Assembly: GCA_963556495.2 (NCBI GenBank)
Contig: OY747716.1
Coordinates: 13,049,571 to 13,113,570, forward strand
Direction: 5' to 3'
Source of the DNA: Valencia hispanica
Taxonomy: Eukaryota; Chordata; Actinopteri; Cyprinodontiformes; Valenciidae
DNA length: 64,000 nt
This document shows positions 1 through 9,643 of this stretch, in pieces. Numbering within the stretch: position 1 is the first letter of the stretch; the number at the start of each line of letters is the position of its first letter. The position numbers and the translations under genes are program-made. The notes beneath the pieces were generated by a model. The model was not told where the DNA came from and searched no databases. It saw only the letters and a list, made by a program, of their open reading frames with translations.

Positions 1-1414
1 AAACGGATACGTACCACAGGAATTTAAAATAGCTGTAATTAAACCTTTACTCAAGAAACCTTCCCTTGATCAAGATGACTTAGTGAATTACAGACCTATA
101 TCTAACCTTCCTTTCTTATCCAAAGTCCTTGAGAAAATAGTTGCTAATCAAGTCTGTGAACATCTAAACAGTAACGAGCTGTTTGAAGAGTTTCAGTCAG
201 GTTTTAGAGCTCATCATAGCACTGAAACAGCACTGGTGAAGGTTACTAATGATATTCTCATGGCCTCAGATAATGGACTGGTGTCTGTTCTGGTTTTGTT
301 AGATCTCAGTGCTGCTTTTGACACAGTCGATCATAATATTCTCTTAGAAAGGCTTGAACATGTTGCAGGGATCAAAGGAACAGCACTAGGCTGGTTTAAA
401 TCATATTTGTCTGATAGATTCCAGTTTGTTCATCTAAATGATAAATCATCTTCACTCTCAAGGGTTACTTGTGGAGTTCCACAGGGTTCTGTCCTTGGAC
501 CAATTCTTTTCACCATATATATGCTTCCAATTGGTAGAATCATTAGACAGCATGGGATAAATTTCCACAGCTATGCCGATGATACACAACTATATTTATC
601 CATAAATCCTGATGAACCCAGTCAGTTAGGTAGATTACAGGCATGTCTGGAAGACATAAAAGCATGGATGACCCTAAACTTTTTGCTTTTAAATTCTGAC
701 AAGACAGAAGTTGCTGTCTTTGGACCAGAAGTTCTTAAACAGAAACTGATTAGTCAATCACTTCATCTGGATGGCATTAAATTGTCCCCCAGTAATAACG
801 TAAAGAACCTCGGCGTTATTTTTGACCAAGACTTGACATTTAAATCCCATATTAAACAGGTTTCTAGGATTTCTTTCTTTCACCTCCGGAATATTGCTAA
901 AATTAGAAACATCCTGTCCAGGAGTGATGCTGAGAAACTAGTCCATGCATTTGTTACCTCAAGGCTGGACTACTGTAATTCTTTACTATCAGGAAGTCCA
1001 CAAAATGCCATTAAAAGCCTTCAGTTGATCCAAAATGCGGCAGCAAGAGTTCTGATGAATATTAAAAAGAGAGATCACATTTCTCCTGTTTTAGCTTCCC
1101 TTCATTGGCTCCCTGTTAAATCCAGAATAGAATTTAAGATCCTTCTTCTTACATACAAAGCCCTTAATAATCAAGCTCCATCATACATCAGAGATCTAAT
1201 TGTTCCATATGTTCCTAAAAGAGCACTTCGCTCTCAGACTGCAGGTTTACTTGTAGTTCCTAGGATCTCTAAAAGTAGAATGGGAGGCAGATCTTTTAGT
1301 TATCAGGCTCCTCTCCTGTGGAACCAGCTCCCAGCTTTAGTCCGTGAGGCAGACACTCTGTTTACTTTTAAGGCCAGGCTTAAAACTTTCCTTTTTGATA
1401 AAGCTTATAGTTAG
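1..1414 (+). CDS. LINE reverse transcriptase, C-terminal part (L2/CR1 clade), 5' end outside window
   Basis: The frame is open from base 2 of the window to a stop at 1412-1414, so the real start lies to the left; the GTG at 83 is only an internal codon. The translation has the non-LTR reverse transcriptase order: an RPISNLP block, an SAAFDTVDH block (palm motif A), a [10 protein letters not shown] block, and the catalytic YADDTQLY block near 572-595. It ends in the thumb and C-terminal region with a SLHWLPV motif typical of L2/CR1-clade LINEs. The enzyme would copy its own RNA into nicked DNA (target-primed reverse transcription). The frame is undamaged over the visible ~470 codons, so this copy is young or still functional in this part. 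The clade is assigned by recalled motifs and the 3' tail, not by alignment. Confidence 0.9.
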   Translation, partial: NGYVPQEFKIAVIKPLLKKPSLDQDDLVNYRPISNLPFLSKVLEKIVANQVCEHLNSNELFEEFQSGFRAHHSTETALVKVTNDILMASDNGLVSVLVLLDLSAAFDTVDHNILLERLEHVAGIKGTALGWFKSYLSDRFQFVHLNDKSSSLSRVTCGVPQGSVLGPILFTIYMLPIGRIIRQHGINFHSYADDTQLYLSINPDEPSQLGRLQACLEDIKAWMTLNFLLLNSDKTEVAVFGPEVLKQKLISQSLHLDGIKLSPSNNVKNLGVIFDQDLTFKSHIKQVSRISFFHLRNIAKIRNILSRSDAEKLVHAFVTSRLDYCNSLLSGSPQNAIKSLQLIQNAAARVLMNIKKRDHISPVLASLHWLPVKSRIEFKILLLTYKALNNQAPSYIRDLIVPYVPKRALRSQTAGLLVVPRISKSRMGGRSFSYQAPLLWNQLPALVREADTLFTFKARLKTFLFDKAYS

Positions 1415-2117
1415 AGTGGCTTAGGTCATCCTGAGCTATCTCTGTAGTTATGCTGCTATAGGCTTAGACTGCTGGAGGACAGACTTACCAATTTTCTTCA
1501 CTCTGCTACTTCCTTTTCTCCTACGACTCTCCAGTTGTATTACAGTACATTCTGTTATTTCGACTGTTAACTTTGTTTTCTCTCAGTGTTTTTCTCCCCA
1601 TCGAAGATACACCTGGTCTGGTATCCTGCTTGGCTGCAATGCCCTGTTGGACGGGGGTCATCGACTGGGATGATCCTCTCAGTAACTGAACATCCACTGT
1701 GTCCTGTTATCAACTTTTTACTTTCTGTAACATAGAAAGTTCTCTTATATCGGATCTTCTGTTCCTTCTGTGTTCTGCTCTGTCTTCTCAAACCCCCAGA
1801 CGGTCGTGGCAGATGGCCGCTCCTACTGAGCCTGGTTCTGTTGGAGGTTTCTTCCTGTTAAAGGGGAGTTTTTCCTCTCCACTGTCGCTACATGCTTGCT
1901 CAGTATGAGGGATTGCTGAAGGATTGGTGTGGTTGGAAATCTGCCCAACCTCACGCCAATGACTGACGCAATCTGCTGGGATTCCTTAAATAGGAAACTT
2001 TTTAACTGATTGGAATGTTTGTATAATTGTATTGAAATGACTTCTTGTTAAGTGCCTTGAGATGACATCTGTTGTGAATTGGCGCTATATAAATAAACTG
2101 AATTGAATTGAATTGAA
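1415..2117 (+). mobile_element. 3' untranslated region and tail of the L2-clade LINE
   Basis: The sequence after the reverse transcriptase stop continues as LINE 3' UTR. It ends with a segment containing GGCGCTATATAAATAAA followed by a short (TTGAA)n run at about 2098-2117, the usual 3' end of fish L2 elements. The short open frames here on both strands are UTR sequence, not genes. Confidence 0.8.
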
Positions 2118-2394
2118 TATAACAAGGACGCAAATATGAATTTAAGAAATTAACCTAATTTTTTTTCTTTTTTTGCTGTTAATTTTTGAGTGTTTAGTTT
2201 CACAAATGGAACCCTATACTTTCCTGGTATTTAAGCAGTGGATTTGTTAAGCCAGTATGTGAACCAAATACAGGAAATATCCCCAGCAAACATGTTACAG
2301 CACACATGTCGCACATTCTGCTGAGTTGTAGGCCACACCCAGATGATTCAGCGATCCTGTCTGCATGCTCTAAAAGCACACACTGCTTTTTTGC
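2118..2394. other. No gene seen
   Basis: AT-rich sequence between two LINE fragments. I see no coding potential or recognisable repeat. Confidence 0.5.
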
Positions 2395-3703
2395 TCATTT
2401 CTAGGATTAAAGGACTGATGTCGCAACAGGACCTCGAAAAACGTATCCATGCGTTTATCTTTAGCCGGACTGATTACTGCAACTGTAGCTGGACACAATT
2501 ACATGGACACAAGTAATCGGATTAAAAACCTGATCGGGATAAAAAGGCTTCATATAAACACGCCATTCGGAAAACTCTGATCCGATCACACTCATTCGGA
2601 TCAAGATTTCATTCCGATTGAGACGGCTGGGTTATGCCGATTGTTAATCCGATCACTGTTCATGTAAACACTTATTCCAAATGTCGGGCAATAATGCGCA
2701 TGTCTGTTACGTCACGTGTAGACGTACGTTACCTGGGCGTAAAACAATAAAGACATTTAGATTAGAATTCGACTGTGTACACAACAATAAAGGCTTGTAG
2801 ATGTAAAACTGTGACCAGAAAAAAATAGAAGCACGCTCTTAAGAACATTGACCGCTCCATTTTTAACACTCGCAGCCATGTTTGTTTAAAGCGTAAGTTT
2901 ACTACTTCTTATTATACAGCCGTTTCCGGTATTTTAGATAGTTCTGCGCATGTCAAAATGATTTATTCCGATCGAACGAGTGACGGATGTAAACGCTTGT
3001 TATAATCTGATTCATTTTTTCAGGGCCCATGTACACAGTCAAATTCTGATCCGAACTAGGTTCTGATTAAATACATTTTGCACATGCGAACGCAGCCAGC
3101 GTCTTTACAGGTCTGCCTAAAAAGTCAATCAGACAGCTGCAGCTGATCCAGAAGGCTGCTGCTCGTGTTCCTCCCTGGAACCAGGAAAGTAGAGCACATC
3201 ACCCCAGTTCTAAAGTCCTTACACTGGCTCCCTGTAGCTCAGAGAATAGACTTCTAAATACTTTTACTAGTTTATAAATCACTGAATGGCTTAGCACCAA
3301 AGTATGTTGAAGGTCTACTGTTACTATACCAACCACCAAGACCACTCAGGTCCTCTAATTCCAGTCTACTAATCATCCCTAGAATCAGAACCAAACATTG
3401 AGAAGCAGCTTTCAGTTTCTATGCTCCTCTAATCTGGAACAAACTTCCAGAAAACTGCAAAGCTGCTGAAACACAGAGTTCTTTAAATCACAACTAAAAA
3501 CGTATCTGTTTAGAGCTGCCTTTGAGTAATGCTTTGATGTATCATATGTTTTGTTTGTGCTTCTTGCTTTATTGCTGTTTTTACTTTATATGCTTTGTCT
3601 GTGTTTTACTGCTATTTTTTATTTTACCCCCTAATCACGTGAAGCACCTTGAATTACCTTGTTGTTGAAAGTGTGCTATACAAATAAAATTGCCTTGCCT
3701 TGC
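2395..3703 (+). pseudogene. Second LINE fragment (L2/CR1 superfamily, TTGCC tail), split and frameshifted
   Basis: Two pieces (about 2395-2483 and 3098-3703) read as the C-terminal reverse transcriptase region of a LINE. They carry the equivalent of the RxDYCN and LHWLPV blocks, but no continuous frame remains. The 3' end is GCTATACAAATAAAATTGCC followed by a short TTGCC run at 3690-3703. An antisense copy of the same family lies at 29692-30420; comparing the two shows that the bases between 2484 and 3097 are an insertion. Confidence 0.7.
2484..3097. mobile_element. ~614-bp non-autonomous insertion inside the LINE fragment
   Basis: This segment interrupts sequence that is continuous in the antisense LINE copy near 30030-30060. 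It has no coding frame. Both ends contain related words (repeated GATCCGA, AATCGG and CATGTAAAC types in inverted order), as expected of a MITE. I could not define exact termini or a target duplication by eye, so the superfamily is left open. Confidence 0.5.
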
Positions 3704-5741
3704 TCTAGCCAGCCTGATTGACTTGTGTGATATGATTGACTAAAGTGATCCATGGGGTTGAGGCTGCATGCTTACTGCTGAACCATCTTAAAGTTACTAG
3801 TGACATAAAAATGGGATTTATTTAAGCTGAAAAAGCGTGTCTAAGCTAAATATTTAGTTTGAATACTTACGGTACTTACTGTACTAACAGCAATACATCA
3901 AAGCTGGCCTTAAAATCAAACATCTACTCATCCAATGTCTGATAATAGAATGATCAATACAGCCCCCTGAGGTGACCAGCCAACAAAGGAAATCAGATGA
4001 AATTAGTTGAATGTGCCACAGTTAGTGTTAACTATGTCTCATTGAGTCTAATATCTATGGTGGCTCAGAAGTGTCAACAAAACGCAAAAGCCACAACGGA
4101 AGTTACATCAAAACGGAATTTACGCTAAAACTGAAGTCATGATAGAGTTGCAAGCCTAACTTCTGTTTTAGCATAACCTCTGCTGTAGCTTTTGCATTTT
4201 AATGACCCTTCTGGGCCACTGTAAATATCTGACAGCATGCTGTTTTCACATTCTGTGCGGCAACAACACTTTCTAATCACCCATGAATTGGATAGGAATG
4301 TGGGGCTTTTCCTTGTCGAGCTTGCAAGTCCACCCAATGACATGCATGTTATGCTAACTGCTTATCTGAATTGTGGGTTCATTCTTTTCCTTTGATGGGC
4401 AGGCGACTGTCTACCTCCAACATGTGATGCAGAGGTAAAAAGGACAATCACGTCCCACTTATATTTACATCTTTCACCTCTTTCTATTTCACCCCTAGCT
4501 TAAACGAAAGAACCTCCATGGCAAACTGTTTTCAGTCAACATTGCCATTGAAACCATGTTGAGTTGATGTGACTGGAGCTAAAATTAAGCTACAGATTGA
4601 AATGATATCTCTCAGCCAGCTCCCAACTTCCTTCCTCAGTTGTTTAATCACTCGCTGGCTTTTGCTCCATACTCCGGCAGAGATAAGTTATGCGGCAGCT
4701 GCTACATCTGAAGTCCATAGTATTTAAATAAAGAAAAAAGAAAACGGGTGAAGGATGGCACACACCTAGGCAGCCGTCTCTTAAAGTGTTTGGTTGAATA
4801 AGATCTGTGCTTGGTATAATTCTTTGGCTACCTGTGCATGCTGATAAAACACACGGCCCACTGCAGCCGCAGCACACCATCATCTCCAACCTGCTCGCAA
4901 CACAGAGCGACCTCCATCTGTTGCCACTTTTGAAAAGAGCGTCTGAAAACAGATTTGTGTAATTTGGCATGTTCTTTCAAATGGAAATAATCCGCCTGTT
5001 TCTCTTTCTGAGGGGGAGGCTACCCGCCGCTGTGGCTTTCAAGGTTAGATTAACGGGGACGTTTTTATCGCGCAGGGTTCACTCGGGATGTTTGAAGTAC
5101 ACAGAAGGCCTCTGTGAGCTGCACCCTTTGCCTGCTATCAGCTCATGAGAAAGGAACCATGACTGAAAAGTTTTGTTGGAAAGAGAAATTAATGGATAGA
5201 ACTAGATTGCAACGATGCAAAGAAAAATCTAAAAGAAATTCAAACGTTCTTCTCTAATTTTGAAAAAAAGAAAAGAAAGTGCCTGTCACAAGTTAGTTAG
5301 ACGCTATTGGCCGGCTGAAAAAGAAAGGACTAATTAGTTGCAGCCTGTGGGTTAAAGCTGCTTCAACACGATTTCTTGTCTTGCAAAATGTGTTGGGATC
5401 TTTACTGACACTATATGTAGAACATGAAATGCTTTTGAGAAACAAAAAGTTATCCTATGTCTCTACTAGCTCATTAGTTTTGTGTAGCACATGTTCATTG
5501 GGATAAAGCATGTTAAATGCTGCTGCATTACAATTAAGAAAACCGTGATGTCACCAAGCTTCTTTTTCTTTTCACCTAATGATATAGCCTGACCATCTTG
5601 GGCTGAAGTTCAATACTCTATATACAATCTGTGATTGCCTCCAGATGGTCAAATAATTATCAGCCAGCCACTCCAAGAGATCAGCATGTTGCAGACTTTG
5701 TTTCTGTACATCCTGAAGTGAGATCACTCAACCCTACCATC
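3704..5741. other. No gene seen (about 2 kb)
   Basis: Unique-looking AT-rich sequence with only short accidental open frames such as 4137-4343 and 4644-4970 on the minus strand. No recognisable protein, RNA gene or repeat. Confidence 0.5.

Positions 5742-5742
<1 letters not shown>

Positions 5743-5822
<80 letters not shown>
5743..5822 (+). repeat. (CTAT)n microsatellite
   Basis: About 20 uninterrupted copies of the tetranucleotide CTAT. The open frame that runs through it (5631-5834) is produced by the repeat. Confidence 0.97.
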
Positions 5823-5949
5823 AAATGTATGTAGACTATCATTAAAATCATCAGCAGAAATAAAGGCTGGAAAATATCATTTATTTAAATATTGTGTCTT
5901 ACCTAGTAAATGGAGTTGCTGAATTAAATGAACTTTTCAATAATAGTTT

Positions 5950-6054
5950 AATCCAAGCGTGTCCCGAGTCAGTTCTCAAGGGCCAGTATCCTTCATGTTT
6001 TAGGTCTTTTTTCGTGATGGTTAATTGGCAGAACTTTGACATGCTGAGAAGGTG
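5950..6054. repeat. Left half of an older dispersed repeat used as Polinton target
   Basis: The 100 bases left of the Polinton (containing TCATGTTTTAGGTC and GACATGCTGAGAAGG) and the bases just right of it (GTGTTGGAGATGGCTGATTAAC) resemble a hairpin-forming repeat common in fish genomes. The resemblance is from memory, so the family is not named. The Polinton appears to have split it. Confidence 0.4.
6049..6054 (+). repeat. Left 6-bp target site duplication (AAGGTG)
   Basis: AAGGTG lies directly before the left terminus and again directly after the right terminus (22106-22111). Six-base target duplications are the known product of Polinton integrase. Confidence 0.95.
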
Positions 6055-6104
6055 AGAGAAAGTATAGACCACTAGCTGTCAAAATGCCACGCCCACTTCC
6101 GGCC

Positions 6105-6545
6105 ACGCCCACTTCCGGTCACGCCCACTTCCGGGTACGCCCATTTCCGGGTACGCCCCTTCCGGTTACGCCCCTTCCGGTTACGCCCACTTTTGCAGGC
6201 TCCCTGGCTGCCGTGTCAAGCTCCGCCCTGTCACAATAAGCTCCGCCCCCTGAGGGCCACACCCACCTGTCACAATAAGCCCCGCCCCCTGATGGCCCCG
6301 CCCACCTGTCAAAACGGGATATGCCCCCTGGTGGGCACGCCCACCTGTCAAGATAGGACACACCCACCTGTCAAAATGGGGTACGCCCCCTGGTGGCCAC
6401 GCCTACCTGTCAAAATAGGACACGCCCACCTGTCAAAATAGGGTACGCCCCCTGGTGACCACGCCCATCTGTCAAAATAGGACACGCCCACCTGTCGAAA
6501 TAGGGTACGCCCCCTGATGGTCACGCCCACCTGTCAAAATATGGC
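6105..6545 (+). repeat. GC-rich minisatellite of the left TIR
   Basis: Tandem, imperfect units built from CACGCCCACCTGTCAAAATAG and ACGCCCCCTGGTGGC. The outermost part is a shorter repeat of CACGCCCACTTCCGG. The reverse complement of most units contains CCACCAGGGGGCG, close to the CTCF core. Confidence 0.9.
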
Positions 6546-7000
6546 ACTAAATGGCTCCCTCTAGTGGTTCTACAATTAAACTAAATGCAAAAAATGAAAA
6601 TACCTCCCCCTAGTGGCCCAATAAATACTATTACACCAAAACTTATAAATGCCTCCCTCTAGTGGTTCAAAATTAATATAACAGGCTATTGTATAATTGG
6701 CCCCCTCTAGTGGATCAAAGTAACATTACATGCAAATCTAAAAATACCTCCCCCTAGTGGCTCTAAAATTAAATGACATGCAAATATGAAAATACCTCCC
6801 CCTAGTGGCCCAATAAATAGTATTACACCCAAATGTGAAAATACCTCCCTCTAGTGGTTCAAAATTAATATAACAGCCTATTGTATAATTGGCCCCCTCT
6901 AGTGGATCAAAGTAACATTACACCCAAATGTGAAAATACCTCCCCCTAGTGGCTCAAAAATTAAATTACAGCCTATAGTATATATAGCGCCCCCAATGGT
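6546..7000 (+). repeat. CCCCCTAGTGG minisatellite of the left TIR
   Basis: About nine imperfect units of roughly 48 bp, each with CCTCCCCCTAGTGG or CCCCCTCTAGTGG followed by an AT-rich part. The reverse complement gives CCACTAGGGGGAGG. The mirrored copies in the right TIR lie at 21199-21645. Confidence 0.9.
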
Positions 7001-7368
7001 TTGAATCTAACTCCTCAGTGTCATCAGAACATGTCCGAACAAGTCCCTTTAATATTATACGGTCTGGGCTCTGTCTCAACATGACTCCTTGAGCATTCCA
7101 TTTTATTTTAAACAGTTAAAAGGTGCTTTTTAGCTTCCTGACTTTAATTTAAAACCACATTAGCTCCAACACTCTAGAGACACCATTACATCTGATTCTA
7201 ACAATTCAACCATGATAAATTAAACTTGTAAGAGCACTAAAAAGAGAATTTATTCACCCACAGCTATGTTGAAGCAGATGCTCATCCTTTTGTTGATTTT
7301 AAAAATGCACCATTACACAGTCTTTAAAAACAGATAAGGATTTTAAAAAACATCACTTTAAACCTGGG

Positions 7369-7564
7369 TGCTTTAAGCTGGAAATAAGAAATCTATCAAA
7401 CTACTAAAGTTACTGATAAAAAACAGTCCACCAATCAGCGTTTGACACGCCCCTGCTCTGCTTTGTATTCGCTGTATTTATCACGCCCCTGTCTTCACCT
7501 ACGTCCGCAAGTCGGGTAAACCGGTTTGGGCGGTGCTCACCGGGCGGCATTTACCTGTATAAAA
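7369..7564 (+). promoter_or_regulatory. TIR promoter, left copy: CCAAT, GC-type boxes and TATA
   Basis: A CCAAT box sits near 7431, CACGCCCCT elements at about 7447 and 7483, and TATAAAA at 7558-7564, all pointing inward. The first 122 bases (7369-7490) recur at 8251-8372 in front of the next gene. The whole segment recurs inverted in the right TIR. It would start a transcript near 7590 with a ~200-nt leader to the ATG at 7790. Confidence 0.7.
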
Positions 7565-7789
7565 GGCTGTCGGAAAACGGTTAATCTCTACAGCATGCTG
7601 GAAGGACCTCATTCAACAATCCGACCTTAAGGACACGGAGCGCGGTGCTGCGACGAACAAAGAAAACAGCGGTTTCACGAAGACTGTATCACCGGCTTCA
7701 TTCGAGGGGAATCCCAGAAGCCCGCGTCATTGTCAGACCGCGTCAGAGCTGAGTCCAAGCATATAGCCTCTTCTGCCTCAACTCCAACC

Positions 7790-8236
7790 ATGGACCTAAA
7801 AAGAGTTGAATTTAAAAATGAAGAACTTGATGAGGAAACGTCTGTTCTTTTATCTGAATTGTCAAATGGGATTCCATCCGTGACGACACGCTCAATGTGC
7901 GATAAATCAACCTCTACAACTCTGGACAAAAATCCGACATTGGCTTTTACAGAAGACTTTCCTCTTTTAAGCGAGACTCCGATTTCCTTCCTGGATCAAG
8001 AGAATCAAATGGAGGAAATTGAGAACTGGATACCTACCGCAGTCAACAGTGCTATTAAAACTGCTCTAAGCCATTTTATGGGTTATGCCTGCATATCTTT
8101 ACTGCGGAAACAATGTAACTCTTGCAAAATGGGAGGCAGTCAGCAGGAGCACCAGTGTTTAGGTGTAGATGCTATAAAGCAAAATATGTTTTATACCCAG
8201 CAAAATTTGTTACAAACAGGTCCTACCCTCTTTTAG
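7790..8236 (+). CDS. Cys/His-motif protein A of unknown function (148 aa)
   Basis: I chose the ATG at 7790 (context CAACCATGG) because the frame further upstream has only a TTG and runs into the TIR. The N-terminal 80 residues are acidic and look disordered. The C-terminal half carries C109-x2-C112-x8-H121-x-C123, a possible zinc-binding motif. The same EHQC/QHQC core is in the next gene (8497-9426) after a similar helix, so the two are probably paralogues. Protein A lacks the ~95-residue C-terminal extension of protein B. It is the first gene behind the left TIR promoter, a position usual for early or regulatory genes in such elements. I do not recognise a function; a host-interaction or transcription role is only a guess from position and motif. 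Confidence 0.75.
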   Translation: MDLKRVEFKNEELDEETSVLLSELSNGIPSVTTRSMCDKSTSTTLDKNPTLAFTEDFPLLSETPISFLDQENQMEEIENWIPTAVNSAIKTALSHFMGYACISLLRKQCNSCKMGGSQQEHQCLGVDAIKQNMFYTQQNLLQTGPTLF

Positions 8237-8250
8237 TAGCTTACCCTGGT

Positions 8251-8434
8251 TGCTTTAAGCTGGAAATAAGAAATCTATCAAACTACTAAAGTTGTAGATA
8301 AAAAACAGTCCACCAATCGGCGCTCGACTTGCCCCCGCTCTGCTTTGTATTCGTTGTATTTATCACGCCCCTCATGCCGAACATGTCCAGACAAGTCTAC
8401 AGGCCCCGCCCCGTACGCTAGGTTCCTATATAAA
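8251..8434 (+). promoter_or_regulatory. Internal duplicate of the TIR promoter, with TATATAAA
   Basis: 8251-8372 matches 7369-7490 of the left TIR with a few substitutions over the same 122 bases, including the CCAAT and GC-type boxes. Downstream the sequence differs, but a TATATAAA at 8427-8434 stands ~62 bases before the ATG of the next gene. The promoter was evidently duplicated together with the gene. Confidence 0.75.
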
Positions 8435-8496
8435 CCTCCTGGTCTTCGGCATTACATCCAGGACTTCCAGGCCGCCGTAATCTTCGCTCCGAGACG

Positions 8497-9426
8497 ATGG
8501 ATATGGGAGGATTCGTCAAGCAGACCACTCTACCGTCATACTGGGGGATCGGCCAGCCGTATGAGCCGATGAGCACTCCGCCATCACCTGTGGGGTTCGG
8601 CTACGCTAACCCGTATCATCCACCGTCAATTTCATCGCTCTCGCCATGCTACTCTCCACCATCCCCTGTGTTCTCTCTTTCGGAGATTCTGCCTGCAGAT
8701 GCCCAGCCCGACGCTTGGGTCGAGGGATCATACAACCCTGAAGCTGGGGGAGCGGGTCACCCTTATTTCAACTATTATCGGCCGCCTACAACGAAACATC
8801 GCCGTGTAAGACCCCCTCTATCTACTTTAACCCCGGTGCCTATGCCCGATCTCGAGGGAGAGTGTGATGGACCTTCAGCGCCCAGCGATGGTGGGACCCC
8901 CGATGCGCCGGAATGCGCGACACCGGAACACGGGTGTGCGTCTCAGGATGAGGGGGGTGATTCTCCGACTCTGACTGAGGTTGACAAATGGGACCTGGTG
9001 GACGGTTTGATGTCATCCAGGTTCATCAAGGCTGTAAAGACTGCTGTTCTGCATCTATTTCACATGACCAGTGCTGCTTATCAGAAAGATAACTGTTATG
9101 GATGTCAAATTAGCCATCCCAGTCAGTTGCAGCATCAATGCCTAGAGCTAATGGATGAGGATTATTACCAACTCCACTTTCAATCAGTCATGCGACAACT
9201 TCTTACCCCGCGATTCATTCCAGCTATTCGAATTCTGCTGGTAAATCGGAGCATACATGATGATGATGATCTGAAGGTGAAAACAGTAGCTGAAACCGTT
9301 CTACATGAGCTGAGGAGTATGCAGGGGTTCTACAACGCGATTCAAGCTGTGTATGGTGATAGGGATGATGAAGCCATCCTGGAAGAACTCAGGACTGTCT
9401 CCCGATGCTATGGCTATGAAATCTGA
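8497..9426 (+). CDS. Cys/His-motif protein B of unknown function (309 aa), paralogue of A
   Basis: The ATG at 8497 has a good context and lies ~62 bases after a TATA box. Residues 1-160 are rich in Pro, Ser, Gly and acids and are probably disordered. Residues 165-250 contain helices around the motif C200-x2-C203-x3-H207-P-S-Q-x3-H213-x-C215. Residues 220-309 look helical. The Cys/His core (HQCL) and the helix before it align with protein A, so the pair came from a duplication that also copied the promoter. I know of similar Cys-x2-Cys...HPSQ...His-x-Cys proteins in fish Polinton-like elements by memory only, without a function. An AATAAA at 9544-9549 probably ends this transcript. Confidence 0.8.
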   Translation: MDMGGFVKQTTLPSYWGIGQPYEPMSTPPSPVGFGYANPYHPPSISSLSPCYSPPSPVFSLSEILPADAQPDAWVEGSYNPEAGGAGHPYFNYYRPPTTKHRRVRPPLSTLTPVPMPDLEGECDGPSAPSDGGTPDAPECATPEHGCASQDEGGDSPTLTEVDKWDLVDGLMSSRFIKAVKTAVLHLFHMTSAAYQKDNCYGCQISHPSQLQHQCLELMDEDYYQLHFQSVMRQLLTPRFIPAIRILLVNRSIHDDDDLKVKTVAETVLHELRSMQGFYNAIQAVYGDRDDEAILEELRTVSRCYGYEI

Positions 9427-9543
9427 TGTGTACTAATGTTGGTTATATCTCCTCTGATATAAATGCTCTAGTTTAATCCTGACGTGTTTTGTTTTTTATT
9501 CATTTGTTTTTATAATTGTGTAATGCTATGGTTTTAAACTTGT

Positions 9544-9549
9544 AATAAA
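9544..9549 (+). terminator. Polyadenylation signal AATAAA after protein B
   Basis: AATAAA lies ~120 bases after the stop of protein B and before the integrase gene, so the two Cys/His genes probably form a transcription unit separate from the integrase. Confidence 0.6.
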
Positions 9550-9643
9550 AAAAACTTTGATCCAATCATATGGTTCATCTATCTGATTAATACAAGGGTT
9601 AAATTACACTAGCCGTTCTCCTGTACTATCATTCGATAGTAAA

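Larger units (their letters stand above)
6055..7757 (+). repeat. Left terminal inverted repeat, 1,703 bp
   Basis: Matches the reverse complement of 20441-22105. By eye the two arms differ by a few substitutions and by a ~38-bp length difference in the outermost GC-rich short repeats. The inner boundary is where the left arm reads GAGTCCAAGC and the right arm diverges. From outside in it holds a CCACTTCCGG-type repeat, a ~30-60 bp repeat containing CACCTGTCAAAATAGG, a ~48-bp repeat containing CCTCCCCCTAGTGG, then unique sequence with a promoter. The open frames inside are low-complexity artefacts. Confidence 0.95.

Noticed and set aside
1567..1908. Open frames after the LINE reverse transcriptase
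   Set aside because: This is LINE 3' UTR; such frames recur with the repeat and carry no domain.
6119..6530. Open frames on both strands in the TIR minisatellites (also 21668-22088)
   Set aside because: They are repeat-encoded, Gly/Pro/Cys-rich, occur in several frames at once and are mirrored in the other TIR.
7730..7789. TTG-started extension of Cys/His protein A into the TIR
   Set aside because: No ATG; the ATG at 7790 has a good context, and the mirrored TIR copy does not continue in frame.
8345..8572. Open frame overlapping the start of Cys/His protein B
   Set aside because: It lies in promoter and leader sequence, in another frame, with no domain.
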